From positions 310,001 through 374,000 of the forward strand of contig JBEVXH010000004.1 in the NCBI GenBank assembly GCA_040506195.1: a stretch of DNA of 64,000 nucleotides. The letters are read 5' to 3'. The number at the start of each line of letters is the position of its first letter. Position 1 is the stretch's first letter. The notes under the pieces are model-generated. The model was not told where the DNA came from. It saw only the letters and a list, made by a program, of their open reading frames with translations, and did no database searches. The stretch is from Thiodiazotropha sp040506195 (GTDB lineage: Bacteria > Pseudomonadota > Gammaproteobacteria > Chromatiales > Chromatiaceae). Shown in pieces: positions 43,393 through 54,214 of this stretch. The translations under genes were made by a program, and so were the position numbers.

Positions 43393-45096
43393 ATGTCTGA
43401 CGCCAATGACTATTTTTCCACAACGGAAGTGAGCGTACGCCTTGATCTGGTGCGTCATTTGATAGAGAACAGTGAGTTGGTTCCGCTGGTCAGAGGGCCA
43501 TCCGGTATCGGTAAGACGCTACTTGCCACGAGACTCCAGCAGTTGGCGCCGGATAACTGGTCAGTGTGCCATTTTGACGCCGACCCCACCATGCAGCCAG
43601 AACGCCTGTTGGCAACCATCGCGCGATGTAGCGGATTGCCGGATATCGCCGGCGAATTACTGCAACGACTCGTGGACAGGTTTGGAATATTGCGGAAGCG
43701 GGGGCGGATTCCCGTACTGCTCGTGGATGACGCGCATATGTTGCCGCCAACGAGCCTGATTACATTGCTGCGTCTTTTCGAAAGACAACTGGACGGGGTA
43801 CGTCTGGTCAGTATTGTGTTGTTTGCTGACGAACAGATCGACCTGCTCCTTTCGACCCCTCAATTACAGGTTATGTCGCCCCAGGCGATCCAGGTCATCG
43901 ACCTGCCGCTGATGACGCGCCAGGAGGCGGCGGCCTATATGCACTTTCTTCTTAAAAATGAAGGTCTCTCGGAGAATCTGGCCTTGGATGAGGTTAAATT
44001 GAACCGAATATACAGGGAGACAAAGGGTAATCCCGGCCTGCTGGCCTCCGCAATCCTCAATGCGGTGGGTGAGAGTGGCAATGAAGAGAGAAAGGGTTTC
44101 TATTTAAGCGGTTATAAAAAGCAGTTACTTATCGGTGGCCTGCCGCTGTTGGTTGTTGTACTGCTGTTCATTTGGCTGATCTCTTCTTTTGTCAAGCCTG
44201 AATCCGAGTCGCCCCCTGCCAGACAGGTTGAGAATAGGATCGAACCGCTGCCCGCTCCTGCGGCACTGCCTCAGTCGGAGGCACAGATGCCTGAGGTGAC
44301 TCAAACAGAAGCGGCCCCCGCGCCGATGGCGGAAAGCGTAGCCGCACAAAACCTGGATGTGGGGTCTCAAGCCCCCGAAAAGAAGATTGAATCAATTGAG
44401 GAATCGGTAACGACCGCCAAGCTGGATGTTGTAACCGACTCAGTGGTGGAAAACAGTACATCGCCATCCGTTGTTCCTGTACCGCAGGAGAGTACCGCAA
44501 GCGAAAACAGGGATGAGCTCGCTGCAGTGCAGGGAATGAAGGAAGTGCCTGCAGAAATAGAAGTTGAATCAGTGCAGTTGGCAAAATCGGATCAACCCAC
44601 TGTAGTTGATACGATTGAAAGTAGTGACATGCAACAACAACCTGAGGCGGCCGATAGTCAGCCTGTTGATGAAATCAACTCCCAGCCAGTCGCAGAGGGA
44701 CGGACTACAGATAACGGAGTTGAGTCCAAAACATCAGTGGAACCCCCTATAGCAGCGGTTGAGGAGATGGAGCCTTCGGGGCCGGCGGAAAAGGCGGACG
44801 TGGATGCTGCCACAGTATGGGTTATGTCGCGTTCTCCGGATAACTATACGTTACAGTTGATAGCGGTTGAAAACCTGACATCATTGAAACGCTATATCGA
44901 TACAAACAGTCTTACTGGTAAGACCCATACTCTTCAGATGACCCGAAATGGGAAGCCCTTGTATGCACTATTATGGGGCGAGTTTCCTGATCGTGAGAGT
45001 GCGCAAAAAGCTGTTTCTGCTCTACCGCCAAGGGTTCAGAAAACAGGTGTATGGGCGCGTAGCTTTGCATCACTGAAACAGTCGATGGCCCAATGA
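43393..45096 (+). CDS. damX: DamX-like AAA and SPOR domain protein
   Basis: 567 residues from the ATG at 43393, which has AAGGGGGA upstream; an earlier TTG overlaps aroB. An AAA ATPase domain has LVRGPSGIGKTLLA and VLLVDDAHMLP. One membrane helix (LPLLVVVLLFIWLISSFV) follows at about 250-268. A long Glu/Pro/Ser/Val-rich linker leads to a C-terminal SPOR domain (VWVMSRSPDNYTLQLIAV), which binds denuded glycan strands at the septum. DamX takes part in division; the order aroK-aroB-damX is conserved in gammaproteobacteria. Confidence 0.88.
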   Translation: MSDANDYFSTTEVSVRLDLVRHLIENSELVPLVRGPSGIGKTLLATRLQQLAPDNWSVCHFDADPTMQPERLLATIARCSGLPDIAGELLQRLVDRFGILRKRGRIPVLLVDDAHMLPPTSLITLLRLFERQLDGVRLVSIVLFADEQIDLLLSTPQLQVMSPQAIQVIDLPLMTRQEAAAYMHFLLKNEGLSENLALDEVKLNRIYRETKGNPGLLASAILNAVGESGNEERKGFYLSGYKKQLLIGGLPLLVVVLLFIWLISSFVKPESESPPARQVENRIEPLPAPAALPQSEAQMPEVTQTEAAPAPMAESVAAQNLDVGSQAPEKKIESIEESVTTAKLDVVTDSVVENSTSPSVVPVPQESTASENRDELAAVQGMKEVPAEIEVESVQLAKSDQPTVVDTIESSDMQQQPEAADSQPVDEINSQPVAEGRTTDNGVESKTSVEPPIAAVEEMEPSGPAEKADVDAATVWVMSRSPDNYTLQLIAVENLTSLKRYIDTNSLTGKTHTLQMTRNGKPLYALLWGEFPDRESAQKAVSALPPRVQKTGVWARSFASLKQSMAQ

Positions 45097-45518
45097 CTGT
45101 ATGATTTAGGTTCGTATTTTTAGCCAGTTAAGCTTTTTTTGCTTTGTCTCGAACACCGCTGTTATTAAGTCCGGCCAATTTAGTATAATTACAATCAATT
45201 GATATTAAAGCATTTATTTGCAAGTTTGGCGGTCTTGGTGGTTTAGGATGATTGTGATACGCCTGGATCGATCCTTTAATGGGCGTGATCCGATTCAGAA
45301 CTAGCTTGAGAGGAGATTCTCAAGTATCCTACGATGTTCTGTGTCTTCGAGTGCTTTGACCGCGATTGCTCCACACTCCTTCAGGGCCTATGACCGGTCG
45401 AGGCCACTTGATGTAAGCCAGCGACCTGACGGGTTGCTGTGTACCCCTTGATCAGGTTATTGCATAACCCTCGGTGCGGTGTCAGCCAAACTGGGGCGTT
45501 TTAAATGAGGTTTGCGTA
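45097..45518. other. 422-bp leader before gltB with two inverted repeats
   Basis: No gene is seen. Two inverted repeats stand out. One is CTTGAGA (45305-45311) and TCTCAAG (45318-45324), a perfect 7-bp stem around GGAGAT. The other is GGTTAT / ATAACC at 45455-45469 around TGC, about 50 bases before the gltB start. They could be operators or a leader hairpin. A poly-T after damX at 45131 is not preceded by a clear stem. Confidence 0.5.
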
Positions 45519-48500
45519 ATGAGCCAAGGTGCTTTACCACCGAAACAGGGACTCTATGATCCCGCCAATGAACATGACGCCTGCGGTGTTGGATTTGTTG
45601 CCAATATCAAAGGCGTGAAAAGCCACGATACGGTACGCCAGGGCCTGGAGATACTTGATCGCCTTACCCACCGCGGCGCTGTCGGGGCCGATCCTAAAGC
45701 CGGCGATGGGGCAGGTATACTGCTGCAGATTCCCGATGCCTTCTTCCGTGGTGTGGTTGATTTCGAATTACCGCCGGAAGGTGACTATGCCATTGGCATG
45801 GTTTTCTTACCGCAAAATTCAGCAAGCCGTGACGAGTGTGAAGAGACGATCGAGTCCTTCATCGCAAACGAAGGGCAACGACTGATCGGCTGGCGTGATG
45901 TGCCGGTCAAAAACAGTGGCTTGGGCGAAAGCGTTATTCCCACTGAGCCCGGGGTGCGACAGGTTTTTGTTGCCCGTGGCGATAATTGCAAAGATCAGGA
46001 TGTCTTCGAGCGTAAGTTGTTTGTGATCCGCAAACAGATCGAGAATCGAATCAGGCAGGCTGAAATGGAGGGAGGTAGTAGCTTCTACTTCACTTCATTC
46101 TCATCCAGAACCCTGGTCTACAAGGGGATGCTTCTGGCAAATCAGGTCGGTGAATACTATCTCGATCTGCAGGATGATCGCATCCAGTCGGCCCTGGCCC
46201 TGGTGCATCAGCGATTTTCCACCAACACCTTCCCGACCTGGGATCTGGCCCACCCATTTCGCATGATTGCGCACAATGGGGAGATCAATACCCTGCGCGG
46301 CAATGTCAACTGGATGCGGGCGCGTAAGAATTCCATGGCCTCAGAGGTCCTGGGAGAGGATCTGGAGAAGATCTGGCCATTGATCCCGGAAGGTCAATCC
46401 GATTCGGCATGTTTCGACAATGCGCTGGAGTTACTGGTTGCTGGTGGCTATTCACTGGCCCATGCCATGATGATGCTGATCCCTGAAGCCTGGGGCGGCA
46501 ACAAATTGATGGATAATCAGCGGCGTGCCTTCTATGAATTCCATGCGGCGCTGATGGAACCCTGGGATGGCCCGGCAGCCGTGGCGTTTACCGATGGCCG
46601 TCAGATTGGCGCAACCCTGGATCGCAACGGTCTGCGCCCCGCCCGTTACCTGATTACTGACGATGATCTGGTGGTAATGGCCTCCGAGATGGGTGTGCTG
46701 GACATTCCGGAAGAGAAAATCGTTAAAAAATGGCGCCTGCAGCCGGGTAAGATGTTCCTCATCGATCTGGAACAGGGACGCATTATCGACGATGGAGAGA
46801 TCAAAGCCGAGCTCGCCACCGCCAAACCCTATCAGGATTGGTTGGATCAAACCCAGATCCATCTCGATTCACTGCCTTCGGATGTGGCTCCGATGGCGCC
46901 CGATGACGAGGACCTGCTCGATGCGCAGCAGGCCTTTGGCTATAGCCAGGAGGATATAAAATTCCTCCTGACACCGATGGTGTTGACGGGACAGGAGGCG
47001 ACAGGTTCCATGGGGGCGGATAATCCACCCTCTGTGCTTTCCCTGCGGGCAAAACACCTGTCGACCTATTTCAAGCAGAACTTTGCCCAGGTGACCAATC
47101 CGCCCATTGATCCGATCCGGGAAGAGCTGGTGATGTCACTGGTCAGTCTGATCGGGCCCAGGCCGAATCTGTTGAATATGGCGGATGCCGGCGATCACAT
47201 GCGATTGGAGGTCTCACAGCCGGTGCTGACCAATGAGGATCTGGAGCGCATACGCCATATCGAAGACAACACCGGCGGTGCTTTCAGAACCAAAACCCTG
47301 GATATCGTCTATCCATCAATGAGCGGTGTCGAGGGGATGAAGCCAGCACTTACCAGGCTCTGTGAGATGGCAGAGCAGAACGTGCGAGAGGGTTACAATA
47401 TCCTGATTCTGTCTGATCGTCGGGTGGATGCGGACAATATCGCCATACCGGCACTGCTAGCCACTTCGGCTGTGCATCATCACCTGATACGCAAAGGTCT
47501 GCGGACAGAATCGGGTCTGGTGATCGAAACCGGTTCAGCCCTGGAAGTACACCACTTCGCCACCCTGGCGGGTTATGGCGCAGAGGCAGTCAATCCTTAC
47601 CTGGCCTTCGATACCATTCAGGCGCTTTTGCCCTCCTTGAGCGAGCCGCTGGCGTTTGCCGAAGTCCAGAGACGCTATATCAAAGCGGTGGGCAAGGGTC
47701 TGAAAAAGGTCATGTCCAAGATGGGCATTTCAACCTATCAATCCTATTGCGGCGCGCAGATCTTTGATGCGGTGGGTCTTTCCAGCAATTTCATCGATGC
47801 CTATTTTACCGGTACTACAACGACGATTGAGGGTGCCGACCTGAATGAGATCGCCTCTGAGGCGGTAAAATGGCACGATAAGGCCTATGGCGATCAGTTG
47901 ATATACAAGAAGCACCTCGATGTGGGCGGCGACTATGCCTACCGATTGCGGGGCGAAGATCACAACTGGACACCGGACACCATCGCAAAGATGCAGCATG
48001 CGGTACGCAGTAATGATTGGGACACCTATCAGTCATTTGCCGATGCGATCAATAGCCAGAACGAGATTCTATTGACGCTTCGTGGCCTATTCGAGTTCAA
48101 GCGGCTGGAACAGCCCCTGCCTCTGGACGAAGTGGAGCCTGCAAGCGAGATCGTCAAACGATTCGCCACCGGCGCCATGTCCTTCGGCTCGATCTCCTAC
48201 GAGGCCCACTCGACCCTGGCCAAGGCGATGAATGCTATCGGCGGTAAATCCAATACCGGCGAGGGTGGTGAGGAACCGGAGCGTTTCAATCCTCTTGAGG
48301 ACGGCAGCAGGAATCCCGAACGATCGGCCATCAAGCAGGTTGCATCCGGCCGATTCGGTGTGACCACCGAGTATCTTGTCAACTCGGATGATATCCAGAT
48401 CAAGATGGCACAGGGAGCCAAGCCTGGTGAAGGAGGGCAGCTTCCAGGTCACAAGGTCAATCAGCAGATTGCCCGGGTGCGTCACTCCACGCCAGGGGTG

Positions 48501-50156
48501 GGTCTGATTTCACCGCCGCCCCACCACGATATCTATTCCATCGAGGATTTGGCACAGCTGATTCATGATCTGAAAAACGTCAATCCCAACGCGCGTATCT
48601 CTGTCAAGCTGGTCTCGGAGGTGGGCGTCGGAACCGTTGCCGCGGGTGTCTCCAAGGCCCATGCGGACCATGTGACGATTTCGGGTTATGACGGCGGCAC
48701 CGGCGCCAGCCCGCTGACCTCGATCAAGCATGCCGGTTCGCCCTGGGAGATCGGCTTGGCTGAGACCCACCAGACCCTGGTTTTGAACAGGCTGCGTGGG
48801 CGTATTTCGGTTCAGGCTGACGGGGGTATGCGGACCGGCCGGGATGTGGTTGTCGCAGCCATGCTCGGGGCTGATGAGATCGGTTTCGCCACTGCGCCCT
48901 TGATTGCCGAGGGTTGTCTGATGATGCGGAAGTGTCATCTCAATACCTGTCCGGTGGGTATTGCCACCCAGGATCCGGAGTTACGTAAGCGTTTCACCGG
49001 CAAGCCTGAGCATGTCATCAACTACTTCTTCTTCGTTGCCGAAGAGGCGCGCAGGTTGATGGCGGAACTCGGTTTCAGGACCTGGAATGAGATGGTTGGT
49101 CAGAGCGACCGCCTCGACATGCGTAAGGCGATCAATCATTGGAAAGCGAAGGGACTCGACTACAGTCGTTTGCTGGCCAAACCGCAAGCGGGACCGGATG
49201 TTGCTCTGTTCAACTGCGAAACGCAGGATCATGGACTCGACAAGGCCATGGACCTTGAGCTGATCAAACGCGCTCAACCTGCCCTGGAAAAAGGCGAGGC
49301 TGTAAAGATTGATATCGATATCCATAATTACAACCGAACCTTCGGCACCATGTTGTCCGGCAGGGTGGCGGAAAGGTACGGTCATAAAGGATTGCCGGAT
49401 GACACGATCTATATCAAGGCCAGCGGTACCGCTGGACAATCCTTCGGTGCCTGGGCGGCCAAGGGTGTCACCATTGAGCTGGCCGGAGAAGGCAATGATT
49501 ACGTGGGCAAGGGCCTCTCGGGTGGACGCCTGGTAATCTATCCGCCGGAAAATGCCGGTATCGGCAAGGCGGAAGAGAATATCATCGTCGGTAATACCGT
49601 GCTCTATGGCGGCATCAGCGGTGAATGTTATTTCCGAGGTGTCGCCGGGGAGCGCTTCTGTGTGCGCAACTCGGGTGTCACGGCGGTCATAGAAGGGGTT
49701 GGTGATCACGGTTGTGAATATATGACCGGCGGTGTGGTGGTTTGTCTCGGTTCTACCGGCCGTAACTTTGCCGCGGGTATGTCCGGCGGTATTGCCTATG
49801 TGCTGGATGAAACAGGCGATTTCAGTGAGCGCTGCAATATGGCGCAGGTGGAACTGGAGCCGATCGAGGAGGAGGATGACGCCCTCGAAGCCCTGGATCA
49901 CCAGGGTGGAGACCTGGAGAGCCACGGTCTGGTGGATCTCAGCCGCGATATGACGCGCTACGATGCGTTGCGCCTGAAGCAGCTGATAGAACGCCATCTG
50001 CACTACACCAATTCGGAGGTTGCCAGGCGAATTCTCAATAGCTGGGATAGCATGCTGCCGAAGTTTGTTAAGGTCATGCCGGTAGAGTATCGACGTGCAT
50101 TGAAAGAGATGCAGGCACAACACGCCGATGCAACCGCCAGTCAGGGGAGTCATTAG
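45519..50156 (+). CDS. gltB: glutamate synthase large subunit
   Basis: 1545 residues from the ATG at 45519, which has TGAGG upstream; a start at 45474 adds 15. A glutamine amidotransferase domain starts at the nucleophile Cys in EHDACGVGFVANIKG, exposed after removal of the leader. The FMN domain has TGAMSFGSISYEAHSTLAKA and ISGYDGGTGASPLTSIKHAG. The 3Fe-4S cluster is in EGCLMMRKCHLNTCPVG (CxxxxxCxxxxC). A GXGXG-type beta-helix ends the protein. It turns glutamine and 2-oxoglutarate to two glutamates. gltD follows after two bases. Confidence 0.97.
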   Translation: MSQGALPPKQGLYDPANEHDACGVGFVANIKGVKSHDTVRQGLEILDRLTHRGAVGADPKAGDGAGILLQIPDAFFRGVVDFELPPEGDYAIGMVFLPQNSASRDECEETIESFIANEGQRLIGWRDVPVKNSGLGESVIPTEPGVRQVFVARGDNCKDQDVFERKLFVIRKQIENRIRQAEMEGGSSFYFTSFSSRTLVYKGMLLANQVGEYYLDLQDDRIQSALALVHQRFSTNTFPTWDLAHPFRMIAHNGEINTLRGNVNWMRARKNSMASEVLGEDLEKIWPLIPEGQSDSACFDNALELLVAGGYSLAHAMMMLIPEAWGGNKLMDNQRRAFYEFHAALMEPWDGPAAVAFTDGRQIGATLDRNGLRPARYLITDDDLVVMASEMGVLDIPEEKIVKKWRLQPGKMFLIDLEQGRIIDDGEIKAELATAKPYQDWLDQTQIHLDSLPSDVAPMAPDDEDLLDAQQAFGYSQEDIKFLLTPMVLTGQEATGSMGADNPPSVLSLRAKHLSTYFKQNFAQVTNPPIDPIREELVMSLVSLIGPRPNLLNMADAGDHMRLEVSQPVLTNEDLERIRHIEDNTGGAFRTKTLDIVYPSMSGVEGMKPALTRLCEMAEQNVREGYNILILSDRRVDADNIAIPALLATSAVHHHLIRKGLRTESGLVIETGSALEVHHFATLAGYGAEAVNPYLAFDTIQALLPSLSEPLAFAEVQRRYIKAVGKGLKKVMSKMGISTYQSYCGAQIFDAVGLSSNFIDAYFTGTTTTIEGADLNEIASEAVKWHDKAYGDQLIYKKHLDVGGDYAYRLRGEDHNWTPDTIAKMQHAVRSNDWDTYQSFADAINSQNEILLTLRGLFEFKRLEQPLPLDEVEPASEIVKRFATGAMSFGSISYEAHSTLAKAMNAIGGKSNTGEGGEEPERFNPLEDGSRNPERSAIKQVASGRFGVTTEYLVNSDDIQIKMAQGAKPGEGGQLPGHKVNQQIARVRHSTPGVGLISPPPHHDIYSIEDLAQLIHDLKNVNPNARISVKLVSEVGVGTVAAGVSKAHADHVTISGYDGGTGASPLTSIKHAGSPWEIGLAETHQTLVLNRLRGRISVQADGGMRTGRDVVVAAMLGADEIGFATAPLIAEGCLMMRKCHLNTCPVGIATQDPELRKRFTGKPEHVINYFFFVAEEARRLMAELGFRTWNEMVGQSDRLDMRKAINHWKAKGLDYSRLLAKPQAGPDVALFNCETQDHGLDKAMDLELIKRAQPALEKGEAVKIDIDIHNYNRTFGTMLSGRVAERYGHKGLPDDTIYIKASGTAGQSFGAWAAKGVTIELAGEGNDYVGKGLSGGRLVIYPPENAGIGKAEENIIVGNTVLYGGISGECYFRGVAGERFCVRNSGVTAVIEGVGDHGCEYMTGGVVVCLGSTGRNFAAGMSGGIAYVLDETGDFSERCNMAQVELEPIEEEDDALEALDHQGGDLESHGLVDLSRDMTRYDALRLKQLIERHLHYTNSEVARRILNSWDSMLPKFVKVMPVEYRRALKEMQAQHADATASQGSH

Positions 50157-50158
50157 AG

Positions 50159-51610
50159 ATGGGTAAACCAACAGGTTTTAAAGAGATTGTTCGGCAGGAC
50201 AGGACCTATGCGCCCGTAGCGGATCGCATCATCCACTACAATGAGTTCGTGATACCGCTGAGCGAGGAGAGCGTCAGCCAGCAGGGAGCGCGTTGCATGG
50301 ACTGCGGCATTCCCTTTTGTCATAACGGATGCCCGGTAAACAATATCATTCCCGACTGGAACGACCTGGTCTACCGTGGCGACTGGCGTGCAGCGATCGA
50401 TGTTCTGCACAGCACCAATAACTTTCCTGAATTCACCGGACGCATCTGTCCTGCACCTTGTGAAGCTGCCTGTACGCTGAACCTTGAAGATGAACCGGTC
50501 ACCATAAAGACCATTGAGTACAGCATTATCGAGAAGGCCTGGAGCGAGGGATGGGTCAAGCCCCAGATCGCCGATCACAAAAGCGGCAAGCGTATTGCGG
50601 TTGTCGGGTCCGGACCGGCTGGGATGGCCGCTGCGCAGCAGCTCGCCAGGGCGGGACACGCAGTTGTGCTGTTTGAAAAACAGAACCGGATCGGCGGGCT
50701 GTTACGCTATGGCATCCCTGACTTCAAGCTCGATAAAAAGGTGATTGATCGCCGTATGGCCCAGATGCGAACAGAAGGAGTCGAGTTCAAGACAAGCATC
50801 CATGTGGGTGTCGATATTCCCAGTAAGCGATTGCTGGATGAGTTTGATGCGATCCTGTTGACCGGCGGCTCCGAGAAGCCCCGTGACCTGCCGATGCCCG
50901 GGCGTGAATTGAATGGCGTTCATTTTGCGATGGACTTCCTGCGCAGTAATAGCCATCGTGTTCAGGGCGATAAGGTGGATAACTTCATCTCCGCAGAAGG
51001 CAAGCATGTTGTCGTCATCGGTGGTGGTGATACCGGGTCTGACTGTATCGGCACCTCCAATCGGCATGGCGCGGCTTCGGTCACCCAGCTGGAGATTCTG
51101 CCGCAACCCCCTGAAAAGGAGAACAAGGGCACCACTTGGCCGGATTGGCCAAATAAGATGCGTACCTCAAGCTCCCAGGAAGAGGGGTGTGAGCGTATGT
51201 GGCAGGTTGCCACCAAGTCGTTCCTCGATGACGGCGAAGGCAATCTTGCAGGCGTGCGATGCGTCAAGGTTGAATGGGAAAAGGATGAGAACGGCAGCTG
51301 GAAAATGAGTGAAGTCGCCGATTCCGAGTTCGAGCTTAAGGCTGATCTGGTGACCCTGGCAATGGGTTTTGTCCATCCGGTTCATGAAGGCATGATCGAA
51401 GAGTTGGGTGTGGAGCTGGACGGTCGTGGCAACATCAAGGCTGATACGGATGGTGCAAACGCCTATAAGACCTCCATCGACGGCGTGTTCGTTGCTGGTG
51501 ATATGCGTCGCGGTCAATCCCTGGTGGTGTGGGCGATCCGGGAGGGACGCCAGGCTGCAAGAGCTGTGGATGAATATCTAATGGGTACCACCGATCTGCC
51601 GCGCTGGTAA
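50159..51610 (+). CDS. gltD: glutamate synthase small subunit
   Basis: 483 residues. The N-terminal cluster part is GARCMDCGIPFCHNGCPVNN and CPAPCEAACTLN, two Fe-S sites of the small subunit. Two nucleotide folds follow: VVGSGPAGMAAAQQLARAG for FAD and VVIGGGDTGSDC for NADPH. It takes electrons from NADPH to GltB. A dispersed stem-loop copy is five bases after the stop. glgP follows after 93 bases. Confidence 0.97.
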   Translation: MGKPTGFKEIVRQDRTYAPVADRIIHYNEFVIPLSEESVSQQGARCMDCGIPFCHNGCPVNNIIPDWNDLVYRGDWRAAIDVLHSTNNFPEFTGRICPAPCEAACTLNLEDEPVTIKTIEYSIIEKAWSEGWVKPQIADHKSGKRIAVVGSGPAGMAAAQQLARAGHAVVLFEKQNRIGGLLRYGIPDFKLDKKVIDRRMAQMRTEGVEFKTSIHVGVDIPSKRLLDEFDAILLTGGSEKPRDLPMPGRELNGVHFAMDFLRSNSHRVQGDKVDNFISAEGKHVVVIGGGDTGSDCIGTSNRHGAASVTQLEILPQPPEKENKGTTWPDWPNKMRTSSSQEEGCERMWQVATKSFLDDGEGNLAGVRCVKVEWEKDENGSWKMSEVADSEFELKADLVTLAMGFVHPVHEGMIEELGVELDGRGNIKADTDGANAYKTSIDGVFVAGDMRRGQSLVVWAIREGRQAARAVDEYLMGTTDLPRW

Positions 51611-51615
51611 TGTCA

Positions 51616-51646
51616 AGGGCCGATTGGATGAGTGTTAACAGGCCCT
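51616..51646 (-). repeat. dispersed stem-loop element, copy 3
   Basis: AGGGCC (51616-51621) and GGCCCT (51641-51646) form a 6-bp perfect stem around 19 bases. On the minus strand the loop is TGTTAACACTCATCCAATC. It lies five bases after the gltD stop and is the best-paired of the four copies. Its orientation is opposite to gltD. Confidence 0.65.
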
Positions 51647-51703
51647 AGCTGAAACCCGGTGTGAATCGCACACACCGGGATGCGAAATTTCGTGGAGAGC
51701 ACT

Positions 51704-54214
51704 ATGCCGAACAGAGAGACCTCCGCTGCCGAGTCGAAAAAACAGACCTGCAACCCACTGGCTCCTTTGCCCCCGCTGGGCATGGATGCAGAGGCCATCT
51801 CATTCGATTTTCGCCGCTACTTTGCCCACACACTGGGACGAGACGATCACTGCACATCCAGTCACTATCCCTATAAAGCCCTGGCGTTTGCGGTCCGTGA
51901 CCGATTGATCGAGCGTCGGAAACGCACCCGTTTCACCTATGAGAACGAAGACTGCAAGCGTACCTTCTATCTCTCGCTGGAGTTTCTCATGGGGCGTACC
52001 CTAAGCAACGCAATTCTCAATCTGGATGTCAGTGAAGAGGTCAACCAGGCCTTCATCGACTTGGGTATCAATCTGGATGATATTCGCGAGAGTGAACCCG
52101 ATGCCGGACTCGGAAATGGCGGTCTGGGGCGTCTTGCCGCCTGTTTTCTCGATAGCTGCGCAACGCTTGAACTGCCAGTGCGGGGGTATGGGCTGCGTTA
52201 TGAATATGGCATGTTCCGTCAGCATATTGCCAACGGTTATCAGATTGAGGATCCCGATCACTGGCTGCGGGACGGCAACCCCTGGGAGCTTGAGCGTCCC
52301 GAGTATACGCAACGCATAAAATTTTGCGGCCATACCGAGCATATCAACGGTTCCGTACGCTGGGTCGATACCCAGGATGTACTGGCGGTGCCCTATGACC
52401 TGCCGGTGCCCGGTTATCGCAACGATACCGTCAATACCCTGCGCTTGTGGAAAGCGGCGGCAACGGATGAATTCAATCTGGAAGAGTTCAATGCCGGCAG
52501 TTATACCGAGGCGGTTGAGGCGAAGAACGATGCAGAGCACATCACCATGGTGCTCTATCCCAACGACGCCAGTGAAAATGGCAAGGAGTTGCGGCTGCGT
52601 CAGCAGTACTTCCTGGCGTCAGCGAGCATCAAGGATGTCATCCGCGAGTGGAAGGAGAACCACAGCAGCTTCGATGATTTCGCCGATAAGAACTGTTTTC
52701 AGCTCAACGACACCCATCCCAGCGTCTCTGTCGCTGAATTGATGCGTCAGCTGATGGACGAGCAAGGCCTGTTCTGGGATCAGGCCTGGAAGATTACCGG
52801 CAGCACCATGGCCTATACCAACCATACGCTTCTGCCCGAGGCGCTTGAGCGCTGGCCGGTTAAGTTGTTCGAGTGTCTGCTGCCCAGGCTGCTGGAGATC
52901 ATCTACGAAATCAATGCCCGCTTTCTCAGTGAGGTGGCCCAGCGCTGGCCGGGCGATACCGACCGCTTACGGCGGATGTCGATCATCGAAGAGGGCCAGA
53001 CACCGATGGTGCGTATGGCCTATCTGGCCATCGTCGGCAGTTTCTCTGTCAATGGTGTCGCCGCGCTGCATACCAAGCTGTTGAAGCAGGGGCTGTTCCA
53101 TGACTTCTACGACTTCTGGCCACAGCGCTTCAACAATAAAACCAACGGCGTCACCCCGAGGCGTTGGCTTGCTGCATGCAACCCGGGTCTGCGTCGATTG
53201 CTCGATGAGACAGTGGGCAACGGTTGGATTTCGGATCTGCGGGCTCTCGAGCAGTTGGAAACCCATGCTGAGAACGCCTCATTCCAACGCAAGTGGCAGC
53301 AGGTGAAGCGGGAGAACAAGCAGCGTTTGGCTGATTTGGTGAAGATCGATTGCAGCGTGAGCTTCGATTGTGATGCCATGTTCGATGTGCAGGTGAAGCG
53401 TATCCATGAGTATAAACGCCAGTTACTGAATATCCTCCATGTCATCCACCTCTACAATCGCATCAAGGCCGGTGATACAAAAAACTGGACCAAACGCTGT
53501 GTACTGATCGGTGGTAAGGCGGCCCCCGGTTATCAAATGGCCAAACTTATCATCAAGCTTATCAACAGTGTCGCCAAGGTGGTGAACAATGATTACCAGG
53601 TAGGCGATCTTCTGAAGGTCGCTTTTTTGCCCAACTTCCGGGTTACGGCGATGGAGGTGATCGCTCCGGGTAGCGATCTGTCGGAGCAGATTTCCACCGC
53701 CGGCAAAGAGGCGTCCGGCACCGGCAATATGAAGTTTATGATGAACGGTGCAGTGACCATCGGCACACTGGATGGCGCCAATATAGAGATCCTCCAGGAG
53801 GTCGGTGAATCCAACTTCATTCTTTTTGGCCTTACCAGCGAAGAAGTGGAGGCAATGCGCCATCATTATATGCCCAACCGAATTATCGATCAGGACAGTG
53901 ATTTTAAACGGGTGATGCAACTACTGGAGAGTGGCTACTTCAACCAGTTCGAGCCCGGTATTTTCGATCCTGTTATCGAGTCGATACGCAACCCCTACGA
54001 TCCCTGGATGACGGCCGCTGACTTCCGTAGTTACATCGACGCTCAGGAAAAGGCGGCAAAAGCCTATCTCGACCAGAGGCAGTGGAACCGTATGAGCATA
54101 GTGAATAGCGCAAAGAGCGGCCGCTTCTCCACTGACCGGACAATCCAGGAGTACAATCGGGATATCTGGCGTTTGAATCAGACATCGATACCATCCGTTA
54201 TCGAAGCCGAGTAA
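51704..54214 (+). CDS. glgP: glycogen phosphorylase
   Basis: 836 residues from the ATG at 51704 with GGAGA seven bases upstream. The family motifs EFLMGRTLSNAI and GNGGLGRLAACFLDS lie in the N-terminal region. The pyridoxal phosphate lysine is in EASGTGNMKFMMNGAVT, and GTLDGANIEILQEVG follows. It splits alpha-1,4 glucan chains into glucose 1-phosphate. The YcgL gene overlaps its stop by one base (TAATG). No glycogen synthesis genes are in the window. Confidence 0.97.
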   Translation: MPNRETSAAESKKQTCNPLAPLPPLGMDAEAISFDFRRYFAHTLGRDDHCTSSHYPYKALAFAVRDRLIERRKRTRFTYENEDCKRTFYLSLEFLMGRTLSNAILNLDVSEEVNQAFIDLGINLDDIRESEPDAGLGNGGLGRLAACFLDSCATLELPVRGYGLRYEYGMFRQHIANGYQIEDPDHWLRDGNPWELERPEYTQRIKFCGHTEHINGSVRWVDTQDVLAVPYDLPVPGYRNDTVNTLRLWKAAATDEFNLEEFNAGSYTEAVEAKNDAEHITMVLYPNDASENGKELRLRQQYFLASASIKDVIREWKENHSSFDDFADKNCFQLNDTHPSVSVAELMRQLMDEQGLFWDQAWKITGSTMAYTNHTLLPEALERWPVKLFECLLPRLLEIIYEINARFLSEVAQRWPGDTDRLRRMSIIEEGQTPMVRMAYLAIVGSFSVNGVAALHTKLLKQGLFHDFYDFWPQRFNNKTNGVTPRRWLAACNPGLRRLLDETVGNGWISDLRALEQLETHAENASFQRKWQQVKRENKQRLADLVKIDCSVSFDCDAMFDVQVKRIHEYKRQLLNILHVIHLYNRIKAGDTKNWTKRCVLIGGKAAPGYQMAKLIIKLINSVAKVVNNDYQVGDLLKVAFLPNFRVTAMEVIAPGSDLSEQISTAGKEASGTGNMKFMMNGAVTIGTLDGANIEILQEVGESNFILFGLTSEEVEAMRHHYMPNRIIDQDSDFKRVMQLLESGYFNQFEPGIFDPVIESIRNPYDPWMTAADFRSYIDAQEKAAKAYLDQRQWNRMSIVNSAKSGRFSTDRTIQEYNRDIWRLNQTSIPSVIEAE

